Positions 1 through 10,127 of a stretch of 34,406 nt of DNA are shown here, piece after piece (position 1 is the stretch's first letter; every line of letters begins with the position of its first letter). The stretch covers positions 1 to 34,406 of the forward strand of contig CADCTP010000305.1 of the NCBI GenBank assembly GCA_902805565.1, in the 5' to 3' direction. The notes under the pieces are model-generated. The model did no database searches. It had not been told where the DNA came from and saw only the letters and a program-made list of their open reading frames with translations. The stretch comes from an uncultured Mycobacteriales bacterium. GTDB taxonomy: Bacteria > Actinomycetota > Actinomycetes > Mycobacteriales > CADCTP01. Both the position numbers and the translations under genes were made by a program.

Positions 1-141
1 TGTGCCGCGGGTCCGCCGGGCGGCGGGCCCGGCCGGGTCCCCGGACGGCGGCGAACGGGGCACCCGGGTCGCGCCGGGCCCGCACCGCGGTCGGGCCGGG
101 GGAGTGGCCGGGGGAGCGGGCCGACCTGGGAGGATGGCGCG

Positions 142-477
142 GTGACCGAGCTGGACACTGAGGACGCGAAGATCGTCACCCTGGCCCGGGCGGCGCGGGC
201 CCGGATCCGGGCCGTGGAGGGTGCCGCCGTCCGGGACACCGACGGCCGCACGTACGTGGGCACCACTGTCGCCCTGCCGTCGCTGGCGCTGAGCGCCCTG
301 CAGGTGGCGGTGGCGGCCGCGGTCGTCAGCGGGGCCACCGGCCTGGAGGCGGCCGCCCTGGTCACCGACGGGGACGGGACGGACGAGGCCGGCCGGGCGG
401 CGGTGGCTGACCTGACCCCGGGCGCACCGGTCCACGTCGCCGACCCCGCCGGCACCCCCCGACCGCCCGCGGCCTGA
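142..477 (+). CDS. Cytidine deaminase-like protein (degenerate, no HAE or PCxxC motif)
   Basis: 111 aa ORF upstream of era; resembles the short actinobacterial cytidine-deaminase-like proteins found beside era; GTG start. Confidence 0.65.
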   Translation: MTELDTEDAKIVTLARAARARIRAVEGAAVRDTDGRTYVGTTVALPSLALSALQVAVAAAVVSGATGLEAAALVTDGDGTDEAGRAAVADLTPGAPVHVADPAGTPRPPAA

Positions 478-549
478 CCCGGTCGTGCCCGCGCCCGGCC
501 GACCCCGGACGGGTCGGCGGGCGCAGGAGGCCGGGGTCCAGCCGGGTTA

Positions 550-846
550 TCAGTGCGAGCGGCGGACGCCCGGATGCTCCGGGCCCTCGTCGCCGGCCAC
601 CGTCTCCTCGTCGTCGCCGAGCCGGACCCCGGCGATCGGGTCGCCGCCGCTGGTGCCGCCGGTCGTCCCGGGCGGCTCGGGCAGCTCGCCGGCCCGGGGC
701 GCGTCCCGCGGCGGCGGGCCGCCGGACGACGCGCGGGAGAGCGCCGGGCTCTGGCCCTCCTCCGCGGCGCGGGCCTCGCGGTTGGCGGAGGGGTCGATTC
801 CCTCGTGCGGATCGGTCGATGCCGGGCTGTCGCTGGGTGCGGTCAC
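550..846 (-). CDS. Hypothetical small acidic/disordered protein
   Basis: 98 aa ORF rich in P/S/G/E/D; composition plausible for an actinobacterial disordered protein; no recognised domain. Confidence 0.4.
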   Translation of the reverse strand: MTAPSDSPASTDPHEGIDPSANREARAAEEGQSPALSRASSGGPPPRDAPRAGELPEPPGTTGGTSGGDPIAGVRLGDDEETVAGDEGPEHPGVRRSH

Positions 847-893
847 CAGGACCCCCTACCCATCCGGCCCGGCGCCGGACCACCGATGACGAA

Positions 894-919
894 AGGGCGG
901 CCCCCGAGGGGACCGCCCT
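894..919. terminator. Terminator-like hairpin
   Basis: agggcgg-cccccgagggga-ccgccct inverted repeat. Confidence 0.45.
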
Positions 920-1183
920 GTCGTACGCGGCGCACCGACCCGGCTGGTCGCCTCTCGGCGAGTGGTCGCTCGTGGCGACTATAAGTGGAGCCCGGGGACA
1001 CAGATCCAGGTCGGTACGCCTGCTCCAACGTACCCCGGGCCGGCCACCATTCCCGGTGTCGGCGGAAAAAACCTGGGACCGCCCGTCCGGCCCGGGATCC
1101 CGACCCGCCCGAGCGGGGCGGGTCCCGGCCGCGCGCGCGGAGCACGAACGAGGCGGGGAACGGCGGGCTGGCAGGATGACGGC

Positions 1184-2080
1184 GTGACCGTCACCCGCTC
1201 CGGCTTCGCCAGCCTCGTCGGCCGGCCCAACGCGGGCAAGTCGACCCTGACCAACGCCCTGGTGGGCGAGAAGATCGCGATCACCTCCAGCCGCCCGCAG
1301 ACCACCCGGCACGCAGTGCGCGGCATCGTCACCCGGGCCGACGCGCAGCTGGTCCTGGTCGACACGCCCGGGCTGCACCGGCCGCGGACGCTGCTCGGCG
1401 AGCGGCTGAACGCGGTGGTCCGCGAGACCTGGGCCGACGTGGACGTCATCGCGCTGTGCCTGCCGGCCGACGAGCCGCCCGGGCCGGGCGACCGCTTCCT
1501 GGCCCGGGAGCTGTCCGGCCTGCGCAAGCCGGTGGTCGCGGTGGTGACGAAGACCGACCTGCTCCGCCCGGCGCAGATCATCGAGGCGCTGACCGCCGCC
1601 CAGCGGCTGGGCGAGCAGGCGGGGCTCCCGTTCGCCGACATCGTGCCGGTGTCCGCGGTGTCGGCCTTCCAGGTCGACCTGCTGGCCGACCTGCTGATCG
1701 GCCATCTGCCGGAGGGGCCGGCGCTCTACCCGGACAACGAGCTGACCGACGAGCCGACCGAGACCCGGATCGCCGAGCTGGTCCGGGAGGCCGCGCTGGA
1801 GGGGGTCCGGGACGAGCTGCCGCACTCGCTGGCGGTGTCGATCGACGAGATGCGGGTGGAGGGTGGCCTGACCGTCATCCACGCGACCGTGCACGTGGAG
1901 CGGGACAGCCAGAAGCCGATCGTGCTCGGCTCCGGCGGCTCCCGGCTGCGCTCGGTCGGCACCCGGGCGCGGCACGAGATCGAGGCGCTGCTCGGCGGCC
2001 GGGTCTACCTGGACCTGCACGTGAACGTGCTCAAGGACTGGCAGCGCGACCCGCGCCAGCTCCGCCGCCTCGGGTTCTAG
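1184..2080 (+). CDS. era: GTPase Era
   Basis: GRPNAGKSTLTNALVGEKIAITSSRPQTTRHAVRGI, DTPGLH, TKTDL and C-terminal KH region; GTG at 1184 preferred over the longer ORF start at 962. Confidence 0.96.
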   Translation: MTVTRSGFASLVGRPNAGKSTLTNALVGEKIAITSSRPQTTRHAVRGIVTRADAQLVLVDTPGLHRPRTLLGERLNAVVRETWADVDVIALCLPADEPPGPGDRFLARELSGLRKPVVAVVTKTDLLRPAQIIEALTAAQRLGEQAGLPFADIVPVSAVSAFQVDLLADLLIGHLPEGPALYPDNELTDEPTETRIAELVREAALEGVRDELPHSLAVSIDEMRVEGGLTVIHATVHVERDSQKPIVLGSGGSRLRSVGTRARHEIEALLGGRVYLDLHVNVLKDWQRDPRQLRRLGF

Positions 2081-2083
2081 GCG

Positions 2084-3268
2084 GTGCTCGCCCCCTACCG
2101 GGCGGTGCTGCGGGTCCCGGGGGCGGCCCGGTGGACCGCGGCCGGGCTGGTGGCCCGGCTGCCCATCTCCATGCAGGGGCTCGGGGTCGTCCTGCTCGTC
2201 GAGGGCACCACCGGGTCCTACGCGCTGGCCGGCGCGGTGGCGGCGACGTTCGCGCTGGCCCAGGCGCTGTGCGGGCCGGTGCTCGGCCGGCTGGTGGACC
2301 GGCGCGGCCAGGCCCGGGTGCTGCTGCCCGCGCTCGTGCTGCACACCGCCGGCCTGGGCGGGCTGGTCACCCTGGCGGTGACCGACGCGCCGACCTGGAC
2401 GCTGTTCGCCCCGGCCGCGCTGTACGGCGCCTGCTACCCGCAGCCCGGCTCGCTGGTCCGGGCCCGCTGGGCGCACGCCCTGGGCGGCGACCCGGCCCTG
2501 GCCACGGCGTTCTCGCTGGAGTCGGTGCTGGACGAGGTGATCTTCGTCATCGGCCCGGTGCTGGTCACCGTGCTGGCGACCGCGGTGACCCCGGCCGCCG
2601 GCGTGCTGGCGGCGGTGGTGTTCACGCTGGGCGGCTCACTGGCGCTGGCCGCGCAGCGGCGCACCGAGCCGCCGCCGCACCCGGCCCGCCGCGGCAACCG
2701 GCCCCGGTCGGTGCTGCGGTCCGGCGGCGTCCGGGTGCTGGTCGGCGTCGGGGTGGCGGCCGGCGGCGTGTTCGGCTCGGTCGAGGTCGCCACCGTCGCG
2801 TTCACCGACGAGCGCGGCCAGCAGGGCGCGGCCGGCCTGGTCCTGGCCGCCCTGGCCGCCGGCAGCCTGCTCGCCGGCCTCTGGTACGGCACGGTGAGCT
2901 GGCAGGCGCCGCTGTCCCGCCGGTTCGTGCTCGGCGTGCTGGTGCTGGCCGCGGCGACCGCCCCGCTGCCGCTGGCACCGAGCGTGCCGGTGCTCGCCGG
3001 CCTGGTGTTCCTGGCCGGGTTCGCGATCTCCCCGATGCTCATCGCGGCCTTCGCCATGCTGGAGCACCTGGTCCCGGCGCAGTCCCGGACCGAGGGGCTC
3101 ACCTGGTTCAGCACCGGGCTCGGCCTCGGGCTGGCGCTGGCCGCGTCGCTGACCGGCCAGCTGGTGGAGGCGGGCAGCGGCCGGGTCGGGCTGGCGGTCA
3201 CGGCCGGCTCCGCGTCGCTGGCCGCGGTCCTGGCCCTGGCCGGCCTGCGCACCCTGCGGGCGAGCTAG
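2084..3268 (+). CDS. MFS transporter
   Basis: 394 aa with many hydrophobic segments; LGRLVDRRGQARVLLPAL resembles the MFS loop motif. Confidence 0.88.
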   Translation: MLAPYRAVLRVPGAARWTAAGLVARLPISMQGLGVVLLVEGTTGSYALAGAVAATFALAQALCGPVLGRLVDRRGQARVLLPALVLHTAGLGGLVTLAVTDAPTWTLFAPAALYGACYPQPGSLVRARWAHALGGDPALATAFSLESVLDEVIFVIGPVLVTVLATAVTPAAGVLAAVVFTLGGSLALAAQRRTEPPPHPARRGNRPRSVLRSGGVRVLVGVGVAAGGVFGSVEVATVAFTDERGQQGAAGLVLAALAAGSLLAGLWYGTVSWQAPLSRRFVLGVLVLAAATAPLPLAPSVPVLAGLVFLAGFAISPMLIAAFAMLEHLVPAQSRTEGLTWFSTGLGLGLALAASLTGQLVEAGSGRVGLAVTAGSASLAAVLALAGLRTLRAS

Positions 3269-4275
3269 GGCGCCAGCCGCCCGGTCAGGGCCCGGACGTC
3301 GGCCTGCCATTCCTGGAGCAGCACGTACGGCCGGAAGCCCAGGCGGGCGTTGATCCGCAGCATGTGCGCGTTGTCGTCGGCGTTGCCGGTGAGCAGTTCG
3401 GCCACGTCCGGCCGCTCGGCCCGCAGCCGCAGCAGCATGTCGGCCTTGACCCACAGCCCCAGGCCGGAGCCGCGGTGCGCCGGGACGACCGCGGTGTCCT
3501 CCTGCATGGAACGGCGCGGGTCGCCGTACACGGCCACCTCGGTCAGCGCGACGACGTCCCCGGTCGCCTCGTGCACGGCCACGACCACCCGCAGCTCGCG
3601 ACCCAGGGCCCGGTAGAGGTCCTCCTCGTCGCGGACCGCCTGCGGGGTGACGTTCAGCCCGGTCCAGTCCATGTCGCCGGTCGGCGCGTCGTTCATCGTG
3701 GACTTCGCGGCGGCGTGCCGGTCCAGCAGCGCGTCCGGGACGTGGTCGACCCAGCGCTCGATCCGGTAGCCGGGGTGCGGGGCCGCGGCCACCGCGGCCA
3801 CGTCCGCCCAGTCGACCTCGGCCAGCCGCAGCAGCGAGAGCTGCTCGTTCTGCACCGCCCGCAGGCCCAGCGCGGCCGCGAACGCCGCCCCGCCGGAGCC
3901 CTCGTACGCCTCGACCAGCAGCGAGCGCCGGTCGTGCGCCGCCGCCACCCGCACCGCCGCCCGGAGCAGGGCCGTGCCGGTGCCGCGCCGGCGGTGGTCC
4001 GGGTGCACCTGCGCGTCGAACAGGCCCAGGTGGGTGTTGTCGCCCTGCGGCAGGTCCAGCACCAGGTGCCCGACCGGGACGCCGTCCTCGCGGGCGATCC
4101 AGCGGAACGTCCGCCGCCCGCCCCGGACCGCGCGCAGCCGGCGCCCGACGTCCTCGACCGACGGGACCGGGTCCTCGGGCCGGTCGGCGGCCAGCGCGGC
4201 GGCGAGCACGCCGTGCAGCGCCCGCACGTCCGGGTCGGACAGCTGGGCGCCCTCGTACGGGGTCACGGTGGCCAT
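3265..4275 (-). CDS. GNAT family N-acetyltransferase with two GNAT domains
   Basis: HPDHRRRGTGTALLRAAVR and [18 protein letters not shown] acetyl-CoA binding motifs. Confidence 0.88.
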   Translation of the reverse strand: MATVTPYEGAQLSDPDVRALHGVLAAALAADRPEDPVPSVEDVGRRLRAVRGGRRTFRWIAREDGVPVGHLVLDLPQGDNTHLGLFDAQVHPDHRRRGTGTALLRAAVRVAAAHDRRSLLVEAYEGSGGAAFAAALGLRAVQNEQLSLLRLAEVDWADVAAVAAAPHPGYRIERWVDHVPDALLDRHAAAKSTMNDAPTGDMDWTGLNVTPQAVRDEEDLYRALGRELRVVVAVHEATGDVVALTEVAVYGDPRRSMQEDTAVVPAHRGSGLGLWVKADMLLRLRAERPDVAELLTGNADDNAHMLRINARLGFRPYVLLQEWQADVRALTGRLAP

Positions 4276-4284
4276 GTGCGAGTT

Positions 4285-5301
4285 CTACCGGTCCGCGCCA
4301 ACCGGATTTCCGGCCAGCTCCCGCTGGAAGCCCAGCATCGTCGAGTACGGCCGGTAGCCGAGGCGGGTGTTGATCCGCAGCATGTGCTCGTTGCTGGCGG
4401 CGTTGCCGGTGAGCAGCTCGGCCACGTCCGGCCGCTCGTCGCGCAGCCGGACCAGCATGTCCGCCTTGAGCCACAGGCCGAGGCCGGAGCCGCGGTGGGC
4501 GGCGACGACCCCGGTGTCGCCCTGGTGGGAGCGGTGGGGCTGCGTGCTGATGTACAGCTCGGTCAGGCCGGCGACCTCGCCGGTCTCCTCGTGCACGGCG
4601 ACGACCGCGCGGAACTGGTCGAACTGCAGCCGGATCGCCGCCTCGTTCTCGCGCACGCCGGTGGCGCTGTACGCGACGTCCCCGTAGTCGACGTCGTCGA
4701 CCGGCGCGTCGTTCATCGCGCTCTTCGCCACGACGTAGCGGGGGAGCAGGTCGTCCGGGCAGCGGTCGGTCCACCGCTCCAGCCGGTAGCCGGGATGCGG
4801 GGCGGCCGCGGCCCGCTCGACGTCCGCCCAGTCGACGTCGGCCAGCCGGAGCAGGGACATCCGGTCGGTGGCGACCAGCCGCATCCCCAGGCCGCGGCAG
4901 AGGTGCTCGGCGGCGCTGCCCTCGTCGGCCTCGGTGATGACCACCCGGCGGCCGTCGGCGACCACGGCGGCCGCCGCCGTGCGGGCGAGCGCGGTGCCGA
5001 TGCCCTGCCGGCGGGAGTCGGGGTGGACGGTCAGCTCGACCTGGCCGAGGTGCGGGTTGTCCACGTCGGACAGCCGCAGCGCGGCGAGCCCGACCAGGGC
5101 GCCGGCGGCGTCGCGGGCGACCCAGCGCAGCGTCCGCCGCTCCGTCCGCCGGGTGCGCAGCCGGCCGGCGATCTCCACCAGCAGCGGCGGCGGGTCGTCG
5201 GGCCGGTCGACCGCCGTGGCCGCGGCCAGCACGCGGTGCACGCCGGCCACGTCGTCGTCGGACGGGTCCAGGTCGAGCGGGTGAATGTGCATGGGTGACA
5301 C
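4285..5301 (-). CDS. GNAT family N-acetyltransferase with two GNAT domains, paralog of the adjacent gene
   Basis: [18 protein letters not shown] and [36 protein letters not shown]; obvious similarity to 3265-4275. Confidence 0.88.
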   Translation of the reverse strand: MSPMHIHPLDLDPSDDDVAGVHRVLAAATAVDRPDDPPPLLVEIAGRLRTRRTERRTLRWVARDAAGALVGLAALRLSDVDNPHLGQVELTVHPDSRRQGIGTALARTAAAAVVADGRRVVITEADEGSAAEHLCRGLGMRLVATDRMSLLRLADVDWADVERAAAAPHPGYRLERWTDRCPDDLLPRYVVAKSAMNDAPVDDVDYGDVAYSATGVRENEAAIRLQFDQFRAVVAVHEETGEVAGLTELYISTQPHRSHQGDTGVVAAHRGSGLGLWLKADMLVRLRDERPDVAELLTGNAASNEHMLRINTRLGYRPYSTMLGFQRELAGNPVGADR

Positions 5302-5363
5302 CTACGCGCTCCGGCCGGGACGGCCAACCGGTTTTCGTCGGCGGCCGGTGCCAGACTGTCCCG

Positions 5364-6104
5364 GTGAGCCTGTACCGGGACGAGGCGGTGGTGCTCCGGG
5401 TGCAGAAGCTCGGGGAGGCCGACCGGATCGTCACGCTGCTGACCCGGCGCACCGGCCGGGTCCGCGCGGTCGGCAAGGGCGTGCGCCGGACGACGTCCCG
5501 CTTCGGCGCCCGGCTGGAGCCGTTCAGCCACGTCGACCTGCAGCTCTACACCGGCCGCTCGCTGGACATCGTCACCCAGGCCGTCACCCTCGGCGCGTAC
5601 GGCAAGGACATCGTCAGCGACTACGGCCGCTACACCGTCGGCACCGCGATCCTGGAGACCGCCGAGCGGCTCACCGCCGAGGAGCGGGAGCCGTCGCTGC
5701 GGCTCTACCTGCTGGTCGTGGGCGCGCTGCGCGGGCTGGCCAGCGGCGTGCACGACCCGTCGCTGGTGCTGGACGCCTTCCTGGTCCGGGCGATGTCGGC
5801 GGCCGGCTGGGAGCCGGCGCTGGCGGCGTGCGCCCGTTGCGGCGAGCCCGGCCCGCACCGGGCGTTCTCGGTGCCGGCCGGGGGGTCGGTGTGCGCGGAG
5901 TGCCGGCCGGCCGGCTCCGCGACGCCCGACCCGGAGTCGGTCGCGCTGGTCGTCGCGCTGCTGTCCGGCGACTGGGCGACCGCCGACGCCAGCGGCCCGG
6001 CCGCCCGGCGGGAGGCCAGCGGCCTGGTCGCCGCCCACCTGCAGTGGCACCTGGAGCGCGGCCTGCGCTCGCTGCCGCTGGTCGAGCGGACCGCCCCGGG
6101 CTGA
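5364..6104 (+). CDS. recO: DNA repair protein RecO
   Basis: [52 protein letters not shown]...CAEC zinc motif; GTG start at 5364. Confidence 0.95.
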   Translation: MSLYRDEAVVLRVQKLGEADRIVTLLTRRTGRVRAVGKGVRRTTSRFGARLEPFSHVDLQLYTGRSLDIVTQAVTLGAYGKDIVSDYGRYTVGTAILETAERLTAEEREPSLRLYLLVVGALRGLASGVHDPSLVLDAFLVRAMSAAGWEPALAACARCGEPGPHRAFSVPAGGSVCAECRPAGSATPDPESVALVVALLSGDWATADASGPAARREASGLVAAHLQWHLERGLRSLPLVERTAPG

Positions 6105-6138
6105 CCGGCCGGTCGGGGGTGCTGGCTACGGTTGCCGG

Positions 6139-6975
6139 GTGACGATCGCGACGCCGCCACCGCATCCCTCGGGCGCCCGGCCGCCGGCCATCCCGCGCGA
6201 CCTGGTGCCGCGGCACGTGGCGCTGGTCATGGACGGCAACGGGCGGTGGGCCAACCAGCGCGGCCTGCCCCGCACCAAGGGACACGAGGCCGGCGAGGCC
6301 GCCCTGCTCGACGTCATCCACGGCGCGATCGAGCTCGGCGTGGGCACCCTGTCGGCGTACGCGTTCTCCACCGAGAACTGGCGGCGCTCCCCGGACGAGG
6401 TCCGGTTCCTGATGGGCTTCAACCGGGCGGTGATCCGCCGCCGCCGGGACGAGCTGCACGCGCTCGGCGTCCGGATCCGCTGGGCCGGCCGGCGCCCCCG
6501 GCTGTGGCGGTCGGTGATCAACGAGCTGGAGGACGCCGAGCGGATGACCGTCGGCAACTCGACTATCACCCTCCAGTTCTGCGTGAACTACGGCGGGCGG
6601 GCGGAGATCGCCGACGCGGCCCGGGCCATCGCCCGCGAGGTCGCCGCCGGCCGGGTCGACCCGGAGAAGGTCGACGAGCGGATGATCGCCCGGCACCTCG
6701 ACGAGCCGGACCTGCCGGACGTGGACCTGTTCATCCGGTCGTCGGGGGAGCAGCGGACGTCGAACTTCCTGCTCTGGCAGTCCGCGTACGCCGAGCTGGT
6801 CTTCCTGGACACGCTGTGGCCCGACTTCGACCGCCGGGACCTGTGGCGGGCCTGCGAGCTGTACGCCTCCCGGGACCGCCGCTACGGCGGCGCCGTCGAC
6901 GCGGCGGCCCAGGCCGCGCAGGCCACTCAGGCCGCCGCGCGGGCCGCCGGCACCGGGGTGCCGAGCGGCTCCTAG
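6139..6975 (+). CDS. uppS: Isoprenyl transferase (undecaprenyl/polyprenyl diphosphate synthase family)
   Basis: [68 protein letters not shown]. Confidence 0.97.
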   Translation: MTIATPPPHPSGARPPAIPRDLVPRHVALVMDGNGRWANQRGLPRTKGHEAGEAALLDVIHGAIELGVGTLSAYAFSTENWRRSPDEVRFLMGFNRAVIRRRRDELHALGVRIRWAGRRPRLWRSVINELEDAERMTVGNSTITLQFCVNYGGRAEIADAARAIAREVAAGRVDPEKVDERMIARHLDEPDLPDVDLFIRSSGEQRTSNFLLWQSAYAELVFLDTLWPDFDRRDLWRACELYASRDRRYGGAVDAAAQAAQATQAAARAAGTGVPSGS

Positions 6976-7259
6976 TCGGACAGCAGGCGCTGGACCAGCA
7001 CGTACAGCACCAGCACGAGCATCGCCAGGCGGACCAGCCGGCCGGCGGAGTCCAGCTTCGGCCAGCCCAGGTAGGTCAGCCAGCCCAGGAACAGCACCAG
7101 CGCGGCCAGCAGCACGGCCGCGACCGGCACCGGCAGGAAGAGCCCGCCCAGCAGCAGCACCAGCACGATGCCGAACGGCACCCACTTCGGCCGGCTCGCC
7201 AGCCAGGTCAGCGGGCCGACGCTGTGCTTCTCGACGGTCCGGCGCAGCGGGGTGGCCAC
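6972..7259 (-). CDS. Small conserved membrane protein (DUF6703-like, name from memory)
   Basis: 95 aa, two hydrophobic segments; [29 protein letters not shown]. Confidence 0.7.
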   Translation of the reverse strand: MATPLRRTVEKHSVGPLTWLASRPKWVPFGIVLVLLLGGLFLPVPVAAVLLAALVLFLGWLTYLGWPKLDSAGRLVRLAMLVLVLYVLVQRLLSD

Positions 7260-7350
7260 CTCCGCTCACCCCCTTCGGTACGGTTCGCTCCGGGCCCGGG
7301 GTCGGGCCCGGCCGAATCCTCCCAGGCGAGCCCTGGCCGATCTCTCAGGG

Positions 7351-7779
7351 GTGCGCGTGCTGGTGGTGTCCCGCTTCGCCGTGACCGAGGCCGAGGCCGG
7401 CGGGTTCGCCGGCTCGGCCCGCGCCGCGCTGGAGGCGCTCGCGGCCCGGCCGGGCTTCCGGCGCGGCCACGCCGGCCGGTCCGTCGACGACCCGGGCGAG
7501 TGGGTGCTGGTCACCGAGTGGGACGGCGTGGGCGCCTACCGCCGGGCGCTGTCCGCGTACGAGGTCAAGCTGGCCGCGACCCCGCTGCTGGCGCGGGCCC
7601 GCGACGAGGCCGGGGCGTACGAGGTGCTGCTCGCGGCCGACCCGACCGGCATCACCCTGGCCGCGGCCAGCGCCCGCGCCGCCGACGCCGACACCGCCGG
7701 ACCGGGCGGGATCCCCGGGCGGGGGCGCGATGTCCGACCCGCCGACGACCGCGGCGACACCGTGGGGGACACCCGATGA
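7351..7779 (+). CDS. Antibiotic biosynthesis monooxygenase (ABM)-fold protein
   Basis: VRVLVVSRFAVTEAEAGGF...LAARPGFRRGHAGRSVDDPGEWVLVTEWDGVGAYRRALSAYEVK; GTG start at 7351. Confidence 0.75.
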   Translation: MRVLVVSRFAVTEAEAGGFAGSARAALEALAARPGFRRGHAGRSVDDPGEWVLVTEWDGVGAYRRALSAYEVKLAATPLLARARDEAGAYEVLLAADPTGITLAAASARAADADTAGPGGIPGRGRDVRPADDRGDTVGDTR

Positions 7780-8597
7780 GCATGCCGCAGGACCCGTGGG
7801 GCCGGCCGTCCCCGCCACCTCCCGGCCCGCCACAGTCCGGCCCGCCACAGTCCGGCCCGCCAGAGTCGGGCCCGGCACAGTCGGGCCCGGCACAGTCGGG
7901 CCCGGCACAGTCGGGCCCGGCACAGTCCGGCCCGCCGCAGGGCGGTCCGCCGCCGGAGCGGTCGCCGTGGTCGCGGCAGGGTGCCGGGCCGGACGGGCAG
8001 CAGCCGCCCCCGTACGGCCAGCCCGCCCCCGGCCAGCCGCCCTACGGCCAGGCCCCGGGTCAGGTCCCGGGCCAGGCGCCGTACGGCCAGGTCCCGGGTC
8101 AGGCGCCAGGTCAAGCGCCGTACGGCCAGTTCTCCTACCCCGGCCAGCAGCCGTACCCGGCCCAGCCCCCCGGCCGGCCGCCGGCGAGGATCTCCCGCAC
8201 CGTCGTGCTGCTGCTCGTCGGCCTCGTGGTGGCGGTGGTCGTGCTGGGCGGCGTGGTGGGCTCGGTGGTCCTGCGCGGCGACCCGCGGGAGACGGCCGAG
8301 GAGTTCATGGCGGCGCTGCGGTCCAAGGACGTGGCGAAGGCGCACAGCCTGCTCTGCGACGACGGCCGGGAGAAGGTCAGCACCGAGCAGCTGCGCGCCA
8401 ACTTCGACCTCGACACCCGGTCGATCACCGGCTACGTCCTCGGCCCGGAGCGCACCCGGGAGCGCGAGGGAAACACCGAGACGCTGGTCCCGGTGACCAT
8501 CGACTACGACCAGGGCGAGCAGCTGCGGCTGGACCTCGGGCTGTGGAACGACGGCGGCCAGAAGGTGTGCAGCCTCAACCCGCCCGACGCGGACTGA
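7776..8597 (+). CDS. Proline-rich single-pass membrane protein with C-terminal extracellular DUF4878-like/Rv0361-like domain
   Basis: [27 protein letters not shown]... repeats, then [26 protein letters not shown], then globular C-terminus. Confidence 0.8.
   Translation: MSMPQDPWGRPSPPPPGPPQSGPPQSGPPESGPAQSGPAQSGPAQSGPAQSGPPQGGPPPERSPWSRQGAGPDGQQPPPYGQPAPGQPPYGQAPGQVPGQAPYGQVPGQAPGQAPYGQFSYPGQQPYPAQPPGRPPARISRTVVLLLVGLVVAVVVLGGVVGSVVLRGDPRETAEEFMAALRSKDVAKAHSLLCDDGREKVSTEQLRANFDLDTRSITGYVLGPERTREREGNTETLVPVTIDYDQGEQLRLDLGLWNDGGQKVCSLNPPDAD
7822..7940 (+). repeat. 15-bp in-frame tandem repeat, about 8 units, encoding GPP/AQS-type pentapeptides
   Basis: cggcccgccacagtc / gggcccggcacagtc units read directly from sequence. 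Confidence 0.9.
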
Positions 8598-8670
8598 TCC
8601 CGGCGGCGGCCGCGGGGGTGCCGCGGGTAGCCTCGGCACCCTCACCGACCGCCAGCCGGGGGAGTACACC

Positions 8671-10053
8671 GTGCCAGCCGACCGCACCGACACCATCGTC
8701 AGCCTCGCCAAGCGGCGCGGCTTCGTCTATCCGTCCAGCGAGATCTACGGCGGGCAGCGCGCGGCGTGGGACTACGGTCCGCTCGGCGTCGAGCTGAAGG
8801 AGAACCTGAAGCGCCAGTGGTGGCGCTCCATGGTGCAGGGCCGCGACGACGTCGTCGGCCTGGACTCCTCGGTGATCCTGGCCCGGGAGGTGTGGGAGGC
8901 CTCCGGCCACGTGCAGGAGTTCGTCGACCCGCTGACCGAGTGCCAGTCCTGCCACAAGCGCTTCCGGGCCGACCACCTGACCGAGGCGTACCAGGAGAAG
9001 CACAAGCGCGAGCCGGAGCACGGCCTGGCCGACGTGGTCTGCCCCAACTGCGGCACCCGCGGCGCGTTCACCGAGCCGAAGATGTTCAACGGCCTGCTGA
9101 CCACGCACCTCGGCGTCACCCAGGACGAGTCCGGGCTGGCGTACCTGCGCCCGGAGACCGCGCAGGGCATCTTCATCAACTTCCTCAACGTGCTGCAGTC
9201 CAGCCGCCGCAAGCCGCCGTTCGGCATCGGCCAGATGGGCAAGTCGTTCCGCAACGAGATCACCCCGGGCAACTTCATCTTCCGGACCCGCGAGTTCGAG
9301 CAGATGGAGATGGAGTTCTTCGTCGAGCCCGGCAGCGACGAGGAGTGGCACGACTACTGGATCGCCGAGCGCACCCGGTGGTACACGGATCTCGGCATCG
9401 CCCCGGACAACCTCCGGCACTACGAGCACCCCAAGGAGAAGCTCTCCCACTACTCCAAGCGCACCGTCGACATCGAGTACCGGTTCCGCTTCACCGGCTC
9501 GGAGTGGGGCGAGCTGGAGGGCATCGCCAACCGGACCGACTTCGACCTGCTCACGCACTCCAAGCACTCCGGCGCCGACCTGACGTACTTCGACCAGGAG
9601 AAGGCCGAGCGCTGGACCCCGTACGTGATCGAGCCGGCGGCCGGCGTGGGCCGCTCGATGATGGCCTTCCTGGTCGACGCGTACAGCGAGGACGAGGCGC
9701 CCAACGCCAAGGGCAACCTGGAGAAGCGGACGGTCCTGAAGCTGGACCGCCGGCTGGCCCCGGTGAAGGCGGCGGTGCTGCCGCTGTCCCGCAACGCCGA
9801 CCTCTCGCCCAAGGCCCGCGCGCTGGCCACGGAGCTGCGGCTGAGCTGGAACGTCGACTTCGACGACGCGGGCGCTATCGGCCGCCGCTACCGCCGGCAG
9901 GACGAGATCGGCACCCCGTTCTGCCTGACGGTCGACTTCGACACCCTCACCGACGACGCGGTGACCGTCCGGGACCGGGACACGATGTCCCAGGAGCGGG
10001 TCGGCCTGGACCGGGTCCGGGCGTACCTGGCCGAGCGCCTGCTCGGCTGCTGA
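8671..10053 (+). CDS. glyS: Glycine--tRNA ligase
   Basis: [53 protein letters not shown] class II motif. Confidence 0.97.
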   Translation: MPADRTDTIVSLAKRRGFVYPSSEIYGGQRAAWDYGPLGVELKENLKRQWWRSMVQGRDDVVGLDSSVILAREVWEASGHVQEFVDPLTECQSCHKRFRADHLTEAYQEKHKREPEHGLADVVCPNCGTRGAFTEPKMFNGLLTTHLGVTQDESGLAYLRPETAQGIFINFLNVLQSSRRKPPFGIGQMGKSFRNEITPGNFIFRTREFEQMEMEFFVEPGSDEEWHDYWIAERTRWYTDLGIAPDNLRHYEHPKEKLSHYSKRTVDIEYRFRFTGSEWGELEGIANRTDFDLLTHSKHSGADLTYFDQEKAERWTPYVIEPAAGVGRSMMAFLVDAYSEDEAPNAKGNLEKRTVLKLDRRLAPVKAAVLPLSRNADLSPKARALATELRLSWNVDFDDAGAIGRRYRRQDEIGTPFCLTVDFDTLTDDAVTVRDRDTMSQERVGLDRVRAYLAERLLGC

Positions 10054-10127
10054 CCCTGCCACTGAATCGGTAGTGACGGAGGTCTCGCTAGGCTGGGGCC
10101 GACGAGCGAGGGCAGATCAGGGGAGCG

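Noticed and set aside
2-144. Possible C-terminus of an upstream gene (frame 2, TGA at 143 overlapping the GTG at 142)
   Set aside because: Open frame is compatible with the end of a CBS/transporter-associated gene commonly found there, but the visible residues are low complexity and give no homology support
962-1183. N-terminal extension of Era from the ORF starting at 962
   Set aside because: Extension is low-complexity and absent from typical Era; GTG at 1184 directly precedes the G1 region and is the usual start
1456-5298. 1280-aa plus-strand ORF and other very long R/A/G/P-rich ORFs (e.g. 362-2476 -, 2636-5476 -, 9888-12713 -, 19501-22188 -)
   Set aside because: Off-frame or antisense ORFs produced by very high GC; they overlap strongly recognised genes (era, MFS, recO, glyS, ppdK, dnaG) and have no recognisable domains
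7822-7940. Possible CRISPR-like array
   Set aside because: 15-bp units are contiguous, in-frame and have no spacers; they encode a proline-rich tail and no cas genes are nearby
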